DNA from: Plasmopara viticola | Lineage: Eukaryota; Oomycota; Peronosporomycetes; Peronosporales; Peronosporaceae | Length of the DNA: 64,000 bases | Assembly: GCA_001695595.3 (NCBI GenBank) | Contig: MBPM02000123.1 | Coordinates: forward strand, 85,552 to 149,551 | Direction of reading: 5' to 3' | In this document: piece after piece, positions 12,417-24,794 of the stretch | Numbering within the stretch: position 1 is the stretch's first letter | Layout: every line of letters starts with the position of its first letter | Program-made: the position numbers and the translations under genes | Notes under the pieces: model-generated | What the model saw: the letters and a program-made list of their open reading frames with translations, nothing else | What the model was told of the DNA's origin: nothing | Databases searched by the model: none

Positions 12417-12693
12417 ACCAGAACCCCACGGTCAACAGGTCCGTAGATATATTGCAGAAAATACCAACACCCAGTAAGTGAAAACCAGTGTGATGGAATT
12501 CAAGTTATTGCTAATCTCATAGGGGAATCAAAGGTCAACTGAACTTAGCTCCAGAAAATTAGAATTCCACGGTCAACAAGTCTGTAGATATATTGCAGAA
12601 AATACCAACACTCAGTAAGTGAAGGCCAATGTGGTGGAAATTAAATTATTGCTAATCTCAGAGGGGAATCAAATGTCGACTGAACTTAGCTTC
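12417..12693. repeat. 141-bp tandem duplication beside the Copia element
   Basis: Two imperfect copies of one unit lie head to tail; the shared CCACGGTCAACA core occurs at 12426 and again at 12567, a period of 141 bp. Both copies run through a GATATATTGCAGAAAATACC core to a GAACTTAGCT end. Divergence is roughly 10-15%. The unit lies just outside the left LTR and is not part of the retroelement. Confidence 0.7.
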
Positions 12694-12744
12694 TAAAGCT
12701 CCGTTCTTAATAGCACGATAATGCAAACCAATTTTGTCGGCGAT

Positions 12745-12890
12745 TGTTGAGAAGAAAGTAAAAACCGAAGTGAATATATTTATCTTGACCAATGAACGGC
12801 TACCATACGTAATTTCTAACTGTAACGTACTTGTAAATACTGTGAAGCCATTCACCTTTTCAACATGCATTCAGCAGTGAAACTTTAACA
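12745..12890 (-). repeat. Copia 3' LTR
   Basis: 146 bp, starting TGTTGAG and ending TTTAACA on the plus strand; the partner is at 16991-17136. Confidence 0.93.
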
Positions 12891-12903
12891 CTCCCACTCA
12901 CCG

Positions 12904-15900
12904 CTAATGCTGTGTGTCCTTTGTTGCTGACTTGGTCTTGATTCCGGCGGCTTCACGCAGATACTTAAGCATCTTGGTCCCAACTGCCTTCGTCAGCATA
13001 TCTGCAAGCTGACTCTTCGTGTCGATATATTCGAGCTTCAACAGTCCTTCTTGCACGTTCTCACGAATAAAGTGGTGCTTGATGTCCACATGCTTCGTCC
13101 TAGCATGGTATCCAGCGTTATTGGCCAACGCAATAGCACCTTGGTTGTCTTCCCAAACCTGTTTGCCTTCAACTTGCTCGTGACCCATGTCCTTTAGCAT
13201 TGCCCGCGTCCAAGAACTTCTTGTGTGCATAAACTGAGAGCCATATACTCAGCTTCCGCTGAGCTCAGCGCAACTGTCCGCTGGTACTTCGACTTAAATA
13301 CCACTAGTGCGCTTGCAATCATGACCATAATTCCCGAGACCGAGCGTCTGTCATCCGTGTTGCTGCCTCAATCTGCATCCAAGTATGCCTTGACCGTAAC
13401 GCTTCCACTTCCTCGGTAGACGATACCGATTTGACGGGTGGTCTTCAGATACCGTACTACTCGAACTGCTGCGCTCCAATGTTGTAGTCCTGGGTTCTCC
13501 AGAAAACGTGATAGCTGCGTCACCACGTAAGCAATATCAGGCCGAGTGCATGTCGTTATGTACAGCCAGCATCCAATCAAAGAGCGATAAGGCTTTGATC
13601 GCATTGTTGACCGTCCTTCTTCCGTTGTGGGTGACTCCTTTGACGACACCTTTAATCCTGATACGCAAGGGTTTTCAACACTTTTGGCATTTTGTTGACC
13701 GAATCGCTTGACCACGTCATCGATGTAGCGAGTCTGTTTGATCATCAATATTCCAGCTGACCTGTCGTGATCAATTTCCATACCCAAAATAAATTCCGCC
13801 TGACCAAGCTCCTTCATCTTGAGTGCTCCCTTTACTTGATTTAATTCTTTGCTGCTTCTTGCTGCGATAATCATTTCATCCACATATAGTCCAACGTAAG
13901 CAAAACCTTCTTCAGTTCTCTTGACATAAACACATTGATCTGCTCCGCAACTCTTAAAGCCATTCCTGACGAAGACACGATGTATTGTCTTGTTCCAGGC
14001 ACTCGCTGCTTGCTTAAGTCCGTAAATAGCCTTGTTTAGTTGACATATGTATCCTTGAGCATTGTCGACACCAAGCGGAACTTCCATAAAAACGTTGTCC
14101 GTCAACACGCTATTAAGAAAAGCCGTGTCGACGTCCAGCTGTTCCATTTGATAGCCACATTCAACACATACCGCGAGAATTATTCGGGTCATGTTGGCAA
14201 CCGGGGAATATGTCTCGAAAAAGTCGACGCCATACTTCTGCTTGAAACCTTTCGCGACTAGTCGTGCCTTGTATCGCACGATAGCGCCATTCTGATCACG
14301 CTTTTTGGCAAATTCCCATCGTGATCCAATTGCGCGTCCAATTTCCCCTCGCGGCTGCAATGTCCACGTTTTATTCTCTCCGTGAGAGCGAAGCTCAGCA
14401 TCCATTGCTTCACGCCATTTCATTGCATCGTCGCTTGCCATTGCTTGAGTATAAGTAGTCGGTGAGTCCGTATCATCGTCAATATTCACAGCGTAGGCAA
14501 GAAAGGCTTCCGCAACTAGTCCATCTTCGTCAATCCTAGCACGCTTTGGAGTCGGTGGGCCCTCACCGCCTTCTGCTGACTCTCCACCATCGGAACCGTT
14601 TTTTAGCATTAGCACTGGCTCACGTCTTATTCGTGTTCGCTCCAATTCAGACCGAAACACCAAACGATCTTCTTGTTGCACTTGGGAAGGTTGGTGATAC
14701 TCCGTTAGCTCAAGCCCGTTTCGTACAGGGCTCTCAGAAGGCATTAGCCGCTGTACAACGGCGCTTGACGTACGATTTACACCCTCCATATCGACATCCT
14801 CGACTGTCTTTTCGACAGCTGCCATGGGATCGTCCGGAACTGACCTGTCGATCCACTTGATGCTGAACATTGACTTCATCACCATCCTTAACTACTTGAA
14901 TAATTGTTTTCGGCTTAAGCTCTTGCGTGTCGTAGATGCCGCCCACCTCACGCTCATCCAACTTTACAGAGCGGGTCACTTTAATCTTGGCATTCTCCAA
15001 GTCAAACACGCGATAGATCTTGACATTCTTTGCATAGCCAAAAAACATACACTTGAACCTCTTGGGTTCCAGTTTGGTCCGTTTCACATCGTCAATATGA
15101 GCGTAGCCTTGCGAACCGAATACCCGCAAGTGATCCATTCGAGGCTTCATTTTGAAAACTAGCTCATACGGCGTGATGTCAGGATGGACCGTATTGCTGG
15201 AGCGATTAATTAAATAAACCGCTGTATTTACCGCTTCAGCCCACCATTCCGTCGAAACGCTCTTGTAGTGTAACAATTGTCCTGTTCATACGCTCCATTA
15301 CTCCGTTCTGCTGCGGGCTGTATGGGACGGAGCGCTGGTGTACACTGCCGCTCTCTTGACATATTCCTGCCATTTTCTTGTTTACGAACTCGGTTCCGTT
15401 GTCGGATCGCAAACATCTTAGTCGTGCACCCCACTGGTTTTCGTATAATGTCAGAAACTCTTTGAACTTGCCAGCCACTTCACTCTTGCTCTTGATCAGA
15501 AAGAATGTAACATATCGTGAAAAGTCATCCACAAATGTGAGAATGTATTTGGCACCACCCTTCGAGATAGTTCGCACTGGCCCCATGACATCTGTGTGAA
15601 CACGCTCCAACACACGTGTCGTCTTTGTCATTGAACGAGACGGAAACACCGTGATCGTCTGCTTGCCCTCCAAACACCCGGCACACAATATTTCCACACT
15701 TTGCTTGATAATTGGGATACCATCGGTTAATTGCTGTGTCCTGATCAGCGTGTCCTTGCTGGGGTGCCCCATGCGTGCATGCCAAAGCTCCCACTGATTG
15801 TCAGCCCCGGTATATTCAACGAGACATGCTTCTTCTTGCTCACAATCAAGAAAATACGACTTTCCAACATTTGTGCCTGACGCAATTGCTTGCTTCTTGT

Positions 15901-16948
15901 TCCAGATGACACATGACGAACGCGAGAATATCACACTCATGCCACGCTCTGACAGCTTGCCAACTGACAGCAACCTTCTGTCGAGTCCGGGAATGTGCAG
16001 AACTTCAACCATGCGAATCTTCGTTCCGTTCAAACCAGTCAATTTTACCGTGCCGGCTCCTTTGACAAGCAACTTCTTCCCGTCTGCAATCGTAACTTCG
16101 ATGCTAGCTTCTAGGCCCTTGTAATCAAACAAGTCCTTCCTGTGTGGGGTCATGTGGGAAGTTGCTCCACTGTCAATCAGCCATCCTGATGACTTCCCTT
16201 CACCAACAGCAAACACCGTGTCGTTGCTGTTGAATCTTTTACCGGCCGGGCAGTTCCGCTTCATGTGTCCAAACTGGTCACAGTTGAAGCACTTGCCCTT
16301 AAATCCGCCATTATTGCGTGGAGGACCACCCTTTCGCCCATTGTCCCGTCCACCTTTGAATCTTCTAGCATTTCCATTTCCATTTACGCGAAACGCTTTC
16401 TCTGTAGCTTCTTTCCTCTGCAGCTTCTCCGACTCTTTGAGCAGCTTCTCCTTGACTTCTATCAACGAAATATCCCTTGCATTTTCCACAATCGACGAAT
16501 AAAGTCGTACTCCGAAGGTAGACTGCTGAGAAGTACCACCAGCTGGCGTGACTCATCAATTTGCTCTCCCGTAGTCTGTAGTCCCACTACTAGCTCGTCA
16601 AAAGAGTCCAGATGCTCTGCCATGCTTGTTCCACTTTCCATCTTGAACTCATGTAGTCGACGAGTCATCACAACACGATTGTGAAGAGTCGGGCGATTGC
16701 AGAAATCGCGGAGGGTTCCCCACGCCTCCATAGCACGCAATCTTGGTCTGGTGCTGGATCTCAACGCCTTGCGCAATGATGCCTAGCGCCTTGGCATCAT
16801 TAACTAGCCACGCCTCCGTGACGTCCTTCTCTTCCTTGACGGCCATGATGTGTCCCAGGAGATCCTTCCGCGCCAGGGTCATCCGCATGTTAAACTCCCA
16901 GTGGTAATAGTTACCACTTCCTATGAGGACTTCGGTGCGCTTGTTCAT
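12904..16948 (-). pseudogene. Copia gag-pol polyprotein, multiply frameshifted
   Basis: In order on the minus strand: Gag from 16948; a CX2CX4HX4C zinc knuckle (CFNCDQFGHMKRNC) near 16270; the aspartic protease motif DSGATSHM near 16170; pre-integrase and integrase with a DDE-type core (HTDVMGP, DDFSRY, SDNGTEF, PQQNGVMER); reverse transcriptase with RYKARLVAKGF and DVDTAFLN; and RNase H ending HARTKHVDIKHHFIRE. The reading frame breaks at about five places, near 16650-16780, 16460-16490, 15240-15280, 14735-14885 and 13230. There is also a nonsense codon where a Trp is expected just after YLDAD near 13366. The reverse transcriptase box reads YVDE instead of YVDD. The copy cannot encode active enzymes. 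Confidence 0.93.
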
Positions 16949-16990
16949 ATTGGGCGAGAACGTTGCTTGAGCTTGTTGCGGCTGTTAACT

Positions 16991-17136
16991 TGTTGAGAAG
17001 AAAGTATAAACCGAAGTGAATATATTTATCTTGACCAATGAACGGCTACCATATGTAATTACTAACTGTAACGTACTTGTAAATACTGTGAAGCCATTCA
17101 CCTTTTCAACATGCATTCAGCGGTGTAATTTTAACA
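16991..17136 (-). repeat. Copia 5' LTR
   Basis: 146 bp, TG...CA; upstream LTR in element orientation, 42 bp before the Gag ATG at 16948. Confidence 0.93.
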
Positions 17137-17141
17137 GCGAT

Positions 17142-19592
17142 TGAGGCAAATATGAAGGGATCTGAACTGTCCCCGTCAACCTCAAGACGTCAAACAATTA
17201 CACCTGACGCTTTATTGTCGAAGGAAGTCAGCCACGTGCTGATGTTCTAAGAGCACATCTACGGGTGGGTCTAAGCATGACGTTCCTTGCCTTTTGGAAA
17301 ATATCAAACCTACTCGATCTTGGACCTCGATACGAGATGTTTATTTGTTTCGGGTGCCACAAGCCGCAAGCTGATTGAAGGTCAAGGTTCCCAGTCGACA
17401 TTTGGTGAGTCAAGATCGTTAGTCTGTTAGAAAGCCAACGAACGCTATAGACGCGGGCACTAGACCGATTGATCGACATATCGGACATCAAGATATCGGA
17501 TATGGATACTAATGGATACGTCCGGGGCGTATTGCGGCGCGTATGTCACAGATTGGTTCTAGCAAGAAGAGGAATTTGCTGCACGTCGGTAATGACATTG
17601 TTGGTGCTGAGTTAAGGCAGTATGGACAAAATTCTACCATTTGTCGGCAAACCTTCAAGGAAAATCTTGGCTTCATGTCACAGGTGATAATCGGTTTATT
17701 CCTAAACAAGTCAGTAAAAGTCCATTTCTGCGCATAGTGTGGCACATAAACCACTGAGCGGTGCTTGTAAGACACAGCACTCGCTGGTTGCTGCGAATAC
17801 GTGGTTGGTTTTGAGTAAGGGTATTGAGGGCGAGGTGCTGCCAGTGCACCCGAATTTCCACAGAGCAACGCTCGTCGTAAACAGCTCTACTGCATATCAA
17901 GCAAAATATGATCAATTGAGACTTCAAGGGCGCAGCCTTGATACGTGGCACGCAACATCTTTAGCGATTCATGTCGTGGAAGGCACTCATTGTATGTGTG
18001 GCGCGACATGGTTGGATCGAAATCCAGGTTCTGGGGGCAAGGCCTTTTCGATGCATGTGGACTGACACAATTTTTGCTGATCAGGGTTTTTTGCTGAATG
18101 TCAATGTAGACGTTGATTAGTTAATGCGCAATTGCGTCGGAATGAATACGACGCTTGGACTCCTAGTCAAAGTCCAACTTGTCAAGATAAAGATGGATAC
18201 GCATGGCGCGCTTGTCGAGGAGTGTAGAGTGTCTTGACTTGGGTGGGTAGGCTTTAGTCTTTAATGGGTAAATGACAATAATGCAAGCCTAAACGATCTT
18301 GAAATATACAAAGATTGGTGCGTGCGAAAGCAAGTGTAGCATTGCCTCGTCATCGTTAGATGAAGCGGTCATAAATTACTTTTGGAGCAGGAAGTGTGTA
18401 TATAATACTGTGATATATATCATTAGAAGCTACTCACATGCGCATTATTCTTTTGCTAAAGTGATACCAGAATGTGGTGTATGACCACCACCTTCGTGTA
18501 ACGAGAGCGTGACATCATATTGATCGCGGTTAACACTCCAAGTGGTACGTCCGAAAAGTCTAGGTCACGTTTTAAAGGCCTTCATATGCGCCTGTGAAGT
18601 TTGATCGTCGAGGTAGCAGTTGCTTAGACGCCAAAAGGCCTGTGCATGTACATGCCTTGATGACATATTGTTTATAGCCGTGTCTCGGGTATGCACACAG
18701 TACGAGAATTTACGATGATGTAGATAAGTGTATGTTTGACGTTACAAGTTTATTTAATAGTGCGTTTTAAAAAGCATGGCTTTCCCGCTACACTGTGAAC
18801 TGGCCGGTTCCATTGAATTAGAAACACATTAAAAAGCTACGTAAGTTAATTTTTAATTATGCAGAAATAGCTTGGCCATCGTCCAATCTCTTGAAGATGA
18901 ATCAGAATGTGCGTACCAAGTTCATCACCACACGGCGTTTGCCGTTTTCCAAACGACCGTCTGTGACGCATTGGATTTTACTCCACTGTTCCAAGCTGAC
19001 ATTGAGCGCTATATTTGGTAATCGCGCTGGATTTTCAGTAGCCTTGAGCTGCCGAGAAGATCAACCGTTTAATGTCAAAGAGCCAGTCGTGGATCAGTAT
19101 ACCCTCGATACATTTAGCGGTTAATGATAAGCACGAAACTCTTCGCGATCAAAATAGATCATGCGTTGATACGCACTGCGACACAGCCGCCTCACCTCAC
19201 GTAGCGAGAGGTCAAGTGGCTCTTCTTAAGTATGGACTTTCGATTTGACGTGAAGCAAAAGTAGGGACGCGAAATTTACTTTCGAGCCGCCTGAACTTTG
19301 AGGTGTTTATGTCATGACACAGCTCTTTTTGTACATGATTAAACAATTAATCATGTGTTTGTGCCACGATGCGTGTATAGCTCTACTAAAAGCTTCTATT
19401 AACGTTTAGCTTCAGGCTCGGATAACACAACGTGGGCGTGATCAAATACCAGATTCTGATGACGTCGAGCTGCTCTATCACAGACGGAAACGTGGGACCT
19501 TTGTGCCTCAAAACCAATGTTCAAACAATTTTTAATGACTTAAAAAACTTAAAACTTTAGAAATGTGAACACAATACAAGATTGTATGGTAT
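17142..19592. other. Gene-poor stretch, nothing recognised
   Basis: Short frames only. The overlapping frames at 17509-17868 (-) and 17739-18065 (+) are the longest and show no family signature. The DNA is AT-rich. No repeats or RNA genes are evident. Confidence 0.55.
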
Positions 19593-20757
19593 TGTAATGT
19601 AATGTATTACGTTATCGCGTTGCCAAGGTATGCACGTGCTAGGCTCAGTCTGGCTAGTCCACGGCATAGAGTGGTGTCCGCATACGTCGGGTCTCGCTCG
19701 GCGGGCAGTGCATCCAGCACCGAGGTCGTGAGGGTCTTCCATATCTTTCGGTCTTGTGCAAGGGTACGTACCACTTCGAGGTCTTGTGCTATCCGGAGTC
19801 GAAAGCCGGAGCCACGGGAAACAAGGTTGTCGTCGAGTGTTGAGGGGAGCGTGGTGCGGGGACGTCCGCGCCATTTTGCTGCGGTGGAGAAGAAGTAGGC
19901 ACGCATCTGGAGGTTAGCTGGAATGTCGGGATTGCGGCGAAGTACATGGCCAAACAGGCGCCAGCGAGCTTGTGTCAGTCGTAGTTTCAGCGGCCGCTCA
20001 TCACAGAGGTCGTAGAGTCTTGCATTCGAAATGTGTCGGGGGTAGCGATAGCCAAGAGCGTAGCGAAGCTGGCGGCGATGGAAACTCTCGAGGCCGTGGA
20101 GCTCTGACTTGGTAAGAGCCCAGGTGGCGCAGTTGTACAGCAGAATCGGTAGAACGTAGGTGTTGTACAATCGAATGCAGGTCTTGGGTGAGATGAGCGT
20201 GGGGCGGAGCCAGACGGACCAGAGGCGGTGGAGCGCGAGGGTGGCCAGGGACTTGCGTCGGGATAGATCTTTAATATCGCCGAGGAGTGTTCCGAGCTTC
20301 TTAGCGTGGCGCCAGGTTTCTTCTCGGGATCGGGCGTGTCGAGTGGCGCCCGACGGGTTGCAGTGGCGGCGGATTTCGGTGACTTCGGTCTTGGCTTCGT
20401 TTTTTTTTTTTTTTTTCAGGGTGAGAAGAAGGAAGTCATCAATGCAGTGCTCACCTCTATCGTAGATCTTGGTGTCTCGAATGCCAAGGATATCGACGCG
20501 GTAGCGCCGGAGATCTTCGGGGAGTGTTTCGTGCTTCTTGCGCTTCGAACCTAGAGAATTCACATTAAAGGAGCCAATCCGGATGCGGTTGGCGCGGTTA
20601 AGGGCGTGGAAGGGGGTTTGGCCTGGTGCTGGAGACCGTCGCGTCGAGGGTGAGACTCGTTAGAGACCTGCAGATGTCCGAGAGCACCTGCCCGAAGCGC
20701 GCGAGCATTTAGCCCCCGCGCATGGAAGGAGGGCGTCACCCCAACCTTTTCCGAAAA
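19593..20757 (-). mobile_element. Internally deleted LINE retroelement, copy 2 (open frame)
   Basis: This is the sister of copy 1, in opposite orientation and with the same 5' end (TTTTCGGAAAAGG on the minus strand), the same internal deletion across an A-run and the same ACATT tail. Its frame is open for 318 codons (20563 down to 19607): an endonuclease N-terminal fragment, a Lys-run from the A-tract (around residue 51), then the LINE reverse-transcriptase C-terminal region with LYNTYVLPILLYNCATWALT. The polymerase catalytic core is missing, so any product would be inactive in retrotransposition. No clear target duplication was found. Confidence 0.82.
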
Positions 20758-20897
20758 AGAAGATCATTGTTCGATTAAAATACGTGCAAAAAAACTTGCG
20801 CTAGGTCTAGGGTTTCGAGGGGCTCCCTAAAAATTTGATTTCATCCAGTATCACTGAGTTTTGTTTAGATCCGTAACTGACCTCAATACAAAAGCAA

Positions 20898-20917
20898 GCA
20901 TTCACTCAATTTTATTG
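20898..20917 (+). promoter_or_regulatory. Possible Inr/FPR of the aldo-keto reductase gene
   Basis: The bases GCATTCACTCAATTTTATT resemble the oomycete initiator and flanking promoter region. They lie about 150 bp before the predicted ATG at 21054, farther than usual, so this is tentative. Confidence 0.3.
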
Positions 20918-21053
20918 TGTAGGTAGGCAATAGGTATCTATGTTTCTCATTTAGCCAACACAGGGATCTATGTTTCTCATGCAACTTCTATATTTCTCCT
21001 TCAAGGCGTCATTTTCCGATTTGCCTGCCAGTAAAAAGATCTCTATTTTTCAA

Positions 21054-22080
21054 ATGGCCCCTCCTGCGCAAACCATGAAGTCTCGTTTCTTGGGTGACTC
21101 TGGTTTGCTCGTCTCCCGTCTATCGTTTGGGAGCTGGGTGGACTTTGAACTATGACATCATGGAGCACGCCTATAAAAACGGCGTGAATTTCTTTGACAA
21201 CGCCGAGGTGTATGCCAACGGCAAGTCGGAGCTCATCATGGGCAAGGTGGTGAAGGCTGGCATCGAGCGCAAGGTGTGGGAGCGCGAGGACCTCGTGATC
21301 AGCACCAAACTCTTTTTTGGCACCAAACCAGGCCCGAACAATACGGGCAACAGTCGAAAACACATTATTGAAGGCATGAAGGCGTCGCTCAAGCGGTTTG
21401 ATCTGGACTATGTGGACCTTGTCTTCTGCCACCGCCCGGATCCGTCGACGCCCATTGAGGAGTCTGTGCGTGCAATGAACTTTATCATTGAGCAAGGCTG
21501 GGCCTTTTACTGGGGTACTAGCGAATGGTGCGCCAAGGACATTATTGAGGCCTGTGAAATTGCCGATCGCCTCGGTCTGATCCGTCCTGTGTACGACCAA
21601 CCGCAGTACAATATTTTCGAGCGCTCGCGAGTCGAGTACGACTTCGAAGTGTTGTACAAAAAGTACAAGTACGGCCTCACCACGTGGTCGCCGCTGGCTT
21701 TGGGCTTTCTGACGGGCAAGTACAGCAAGGGCATTCCAGAAGGCTCGCGCCTGTCCCAGCCGGCATACAAAGAGTTGTTATCGAAGGGCATGGAGGAAAA
21801 GGTAGCCAAAGCGGACAAGCTCATTGAATTGGCGAAAGAAGTGGGCTGCTCGCTAGCGCAGCTGGCGATTGCCTGGGTGGCCGCCAATCCAAACGTGTCT
21901 ACGGTGATCCTTGGGGCCACTAGTATCAAACAATTGGATGAAAACCTCAAGGCGATGGAATTTGTCGACAAGATCACACCCGAAATTCGCGACAAGATCG
22001 ATGCGATTGCCGACTTTAAGCCCTTGCTGGTCGCTCAAGCCGAGCCTTGGGTTGTTGACCGACGCCAAAAGTGGCTGTAA
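21054..22080 (+). pseudogene. Aldo-keto reductase / voltage-gated K+ channel beta-subunit-like, N-terminal deletion and frameshift
   Basis: The main frame gives about 310 residues of an AKR6-type (Shaker channel beta-subunit) protein, an NADPH-dependent carbonyl reductase fold. In the frame counted from 21094 the tetrad is present: Asp35 and Tyr40 (NFFDNAEVY), Lys72 (ISTKLFFG) and His113 (LVFCHRPDP). The cofactor-binding end (STVILGATS then QLDENL) is intact. The natural N terminus starts in another frame at 21054 (MAPPAQTMKSRFLGDSG) and reads to FGSWV near 21140. Family members then continue with roughly TFD-type residues into YDIMEH. Here about 20 bases are missing and the frame shifts at about 21142-21155. 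Either the gene is a young pseudogene, or the sequence has an error, or translation starts at 21094 with a non-homologous 19-residue leader. Codons and GC look host-like. Confidence 0.8.
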
Positions 22081-23682
22081 GTGCCAAGTGTCGAGCATGA
22101 TCGACGTTAGTGGCGATACGTTTGTGCCTCGACAAGCTTTTTAATTGCATAATTTGATAAAAAGAGCCGCTCACTAGCCCCCTTTTCGATATCCAGCCCC
22201 CTCTCCTTAATGTTCTAATTCAAAGCAAAAAGATTTGCAAACTTTCACGTCATCCTGATTCTTCCAAATCCTTAATTATGAGTCAACCAGAATGCATCGT
22301 CGGTACTACTTACGCGTCAATGGAAGAGGTTCGCTTGGCAGTGACCTTTCGATCGCAGGATGAGGGCTTCATATTTACGTGCAAAAGAACAAGGAGAGCT
22401 GGGCACCAATCAGACAGTGAATAAAATTTATATGTCTGAAATGCTCAACAACGGAAGACGGCGCAATGACTCAAGATTAAATTCCGATGCTTCTCACATA
22501 GCCAAAGCAGAGATCAACCTTGGCCTTTATGCTCTTGTACTGTCGATGAGTAAGGAGCTTCTGCTTTGTTTTCTGCCAATTTTAATATTGTAAACTTGCT
22601 CTTTTTTTCTGTACCAGATTATCAGTTTCCATACTTGCACATTTGCAAGGTTTTTTGCATTAAACCCCGCTCCAACCGATAATAGATTATTTCTATAGCT
22701 TATAGTTACTCTATCAAGGAGGGGGAATGTGGTTAGCGAAAAGGGGGAGTTTGGTCAGCAGCTCCCTATAAAATTTTTCTACATGCAATCGTCTTATTTA
22801 AAAAATAGTTTTGGCGCTTGCACTAAAGTCATGCAAAGCCTTGAAAGCGGCAGCTATCAATCACTCGCTCATTGCCTGCTTCTCTTTATCAACCACACTA
22901 TTGGAGAGACCGAAACAGGTCGCGTACAAGTTTAAGTCAAACAAAAGGGCAAAGAAATGAATGGTCAAGACAATCTTAATTTTACATTGAGTGCTCTGTA
23001 TATTAGGCTACAATGGAGATTGTTGCGTTGCGTATCTTACATCTTCATAGGACTTTCTCGCTCCGTATTCAGCCATAATGACTTGGGTAAAAGCTGCCTT
23101 TTAAGCAACTGGCATAGTCTGGATGCTTGCAAAAGCAAAGTTTAGTTGTTTTTTTAGGGTCAATTTGCAAGATCTAGGATTTTATAGAAGTACATGTGGG
23201 TACCAAACCAGACAATTATGAGCCACATCGTGTTACAAAGCAAATAGAATATGGCCTGTTTCCTAAATGTTAAGCCCACCGAGACTGTGGTAGAGTGGAA
23301 TGTACACGTTATAGCTCTTTTGTTCCTAATGAAGAGAAGATAATTCAACGGTAGGTGCGCGCACCTGCTGAAGACCAAAATATGGCGTGTATTCGCTACG
23401 ACTGATCTTCAGTTTTATTTATTCTGCTTTGATGTCAATTGCTTACCACAACGACATTTAGCATTTACTGCCCATCAATGATGTGGACAAAGAAAAAAAT
23501 GTTTTCATCTGAGAAAACGGTTTTTATCGCTACGAGGCTCTGTTTTTCTTTTGAATAAGTAAGTCTACAGGAATTTCTTCATTTAACATTTCTTAGAATT
23601 GCCTTCGAATTCAGTCATATCGAATATTTACCAACCCGACCAATTGAGCACAGTTATGCTGTGCTTTCAAAAACCTATTTAC
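22081..23682. other. Mostly non-coding stretch
   Basis: Apart from a small FAR1-like scrap at 22278, I see only short frames without motifs. A T-run near 22600 and AT-rich DNA dominate. Confidence 0.5.
22278..22424 (+). pseudogene. Possible FAR1/MULE-transposase N-terminal fragment
   Basis: A 48-codon frame reads Ser-Met-Glu-Glu-Val-Arg...Ala-Val-Thr-Phe followed by DEGF and CKRTRR. That order (SxEExxxAVxxxxxxxGFxxxxKRxxR) resembles the FAR1-type DNA-binding head of MULE-derived proteins common in oomycetes. It is far too short to be functional, and the match is by eye only. Confidence 0.25.
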
Positions 23683-23685
23683 AGA

Positions 23686-23986
23686 TCTGTGGCCTGAGTG
23701 GCTAGCCGCTCGACTCACACCGAAATCGGGAGGGACCGGTCTGATACCCATATGTTTCAACCGGAGATAGGTCAGTAAAGTGGACAAGCAATCACATCCT
23801 GCGCTACCTATCCGCACCCAAATGGGTGTGTAAAATTTGGGTGAGCTAGACATCCCACTAATTAAAAAAATCTCATGGTGTAACGAGGGGTATGGAATCT
23901 GGAACGCGACCAGCATCCCGCGCTAGAGACAGTCAAGTCCGAGCGCGTGGGTTTCGGTAGCTTAAAGCTCTACGACTATTTTTTTT
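23686..23986 (+). mobile_element. Candidate tRNA-derived SINE
   Basis: A Pol III A-box-like TGGCCTGAGTGG (23690-23701) is followed 36 bp later by a B-box-like GGTCTGATACC (23738-23748), the spacing of a tRNA gene. The intervening bases do not fold as a proper tRNA. The unit runs on for about 240 bp without coding potential and stops in a run of eight T (23979-23986), a Pol III terminator. No target duplication was found. Confidence 0.45.
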
Positions 23987-24794
23987 AATTTGCTTCTACA
24001 ATTTCTGTGGTCAAAAACCAACATTATACTAGTCCAACTGAAGCGCAAGCAAGCTGGACTTACATACTACGCGGACTTGACTTTTATCTGCGCTCCGTCC
24101 ACTCGACGCACAAGAAGAGTAAAAGAAATCTAGGAGCTTACATTAGTGATTGGTCTCATTGTAAAGACTATGATGAGCACTTACGACTAGTCTTGTTGAA
24201 TGAGTGAGCCGATTTAGTTTATGTGGACGGTCTCGGAACAGGCATGGGCGAATATTGCTATGTTTACATGTTGTGGCACGACGGAGTTTGCCTCTTCAAA
24301 AAAATTGGAGTTTCTGATGCAATATTTGTATGCGATGGATCTCGTTTCATCATAAGTCTCACTGTTAAAAAAAGCATATGACTATACTCAAGACATGATG
24401 GTGGTGCACGAAAATTAGCAGCTGGATTCCCGTCGTTATCTTTTATAGGTAAAAAAAAAATTGAAAAAACATCGTACCGATAAAGCTTACAACTACCTGA
24501 GCAAAGAAATCTGTTCATCTAGATATTTAGATATTGAAGAGCCTCAGCAATTGGCTGACATCCCTCGATTGCATTAGCACTCTCAAGTTAGGCTTGCATG
24601 CGCATTAAAAAGCTCGTGGCTCTTAGGCACTTTCCCATTGTGGCTCAAAAGACACAATTTATTCACATAGAGCCAATACGAAATGCAGGTACTAGTTTCC
24701 GAGATTACTTGAGTCTAGATACTTAAAAGCTACAGTTTCTTTTAAATTTTTCCTTTAGTGAGCTGAAGACTTATCCTTATTATCGATAAACAAA
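23987..24794. other. Gene-poor stretch, nothing recognised
   Basis: Short frames only and no motif; AT-rich. Confidence 0.5.

Larger units (their letters stand above)
12745..17136 (-). mobile_element. Full-length Copia (Ty1/copia) LTR retrotransposon, inactive
   Basis: The element is 4.39 kb, bounded by two 146-bp LTRs of the form TG...CA and by a 5-bp target duplication GCGAT (12740-12744 and 17137-17141). It is transcribed on the minus strand. The 3' LTR (12745-12890) is preceded, in element orientation, by a polypurine tract GAGTGGGAG. The LTRs differ at 6 of 146 positions, so insertion is old but not ancient. The order Gag, protease, integrase, reverse transcriptase, RNase H is that of Copia elements. 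I could not identify a convincing primer-binding site. Confidence 0.95.

Noticed and set aside
23686..23760. Functional tRNA gene
   Set aside because: A- and B-boxes are present but the acceptor and anticodon stems do not pair.
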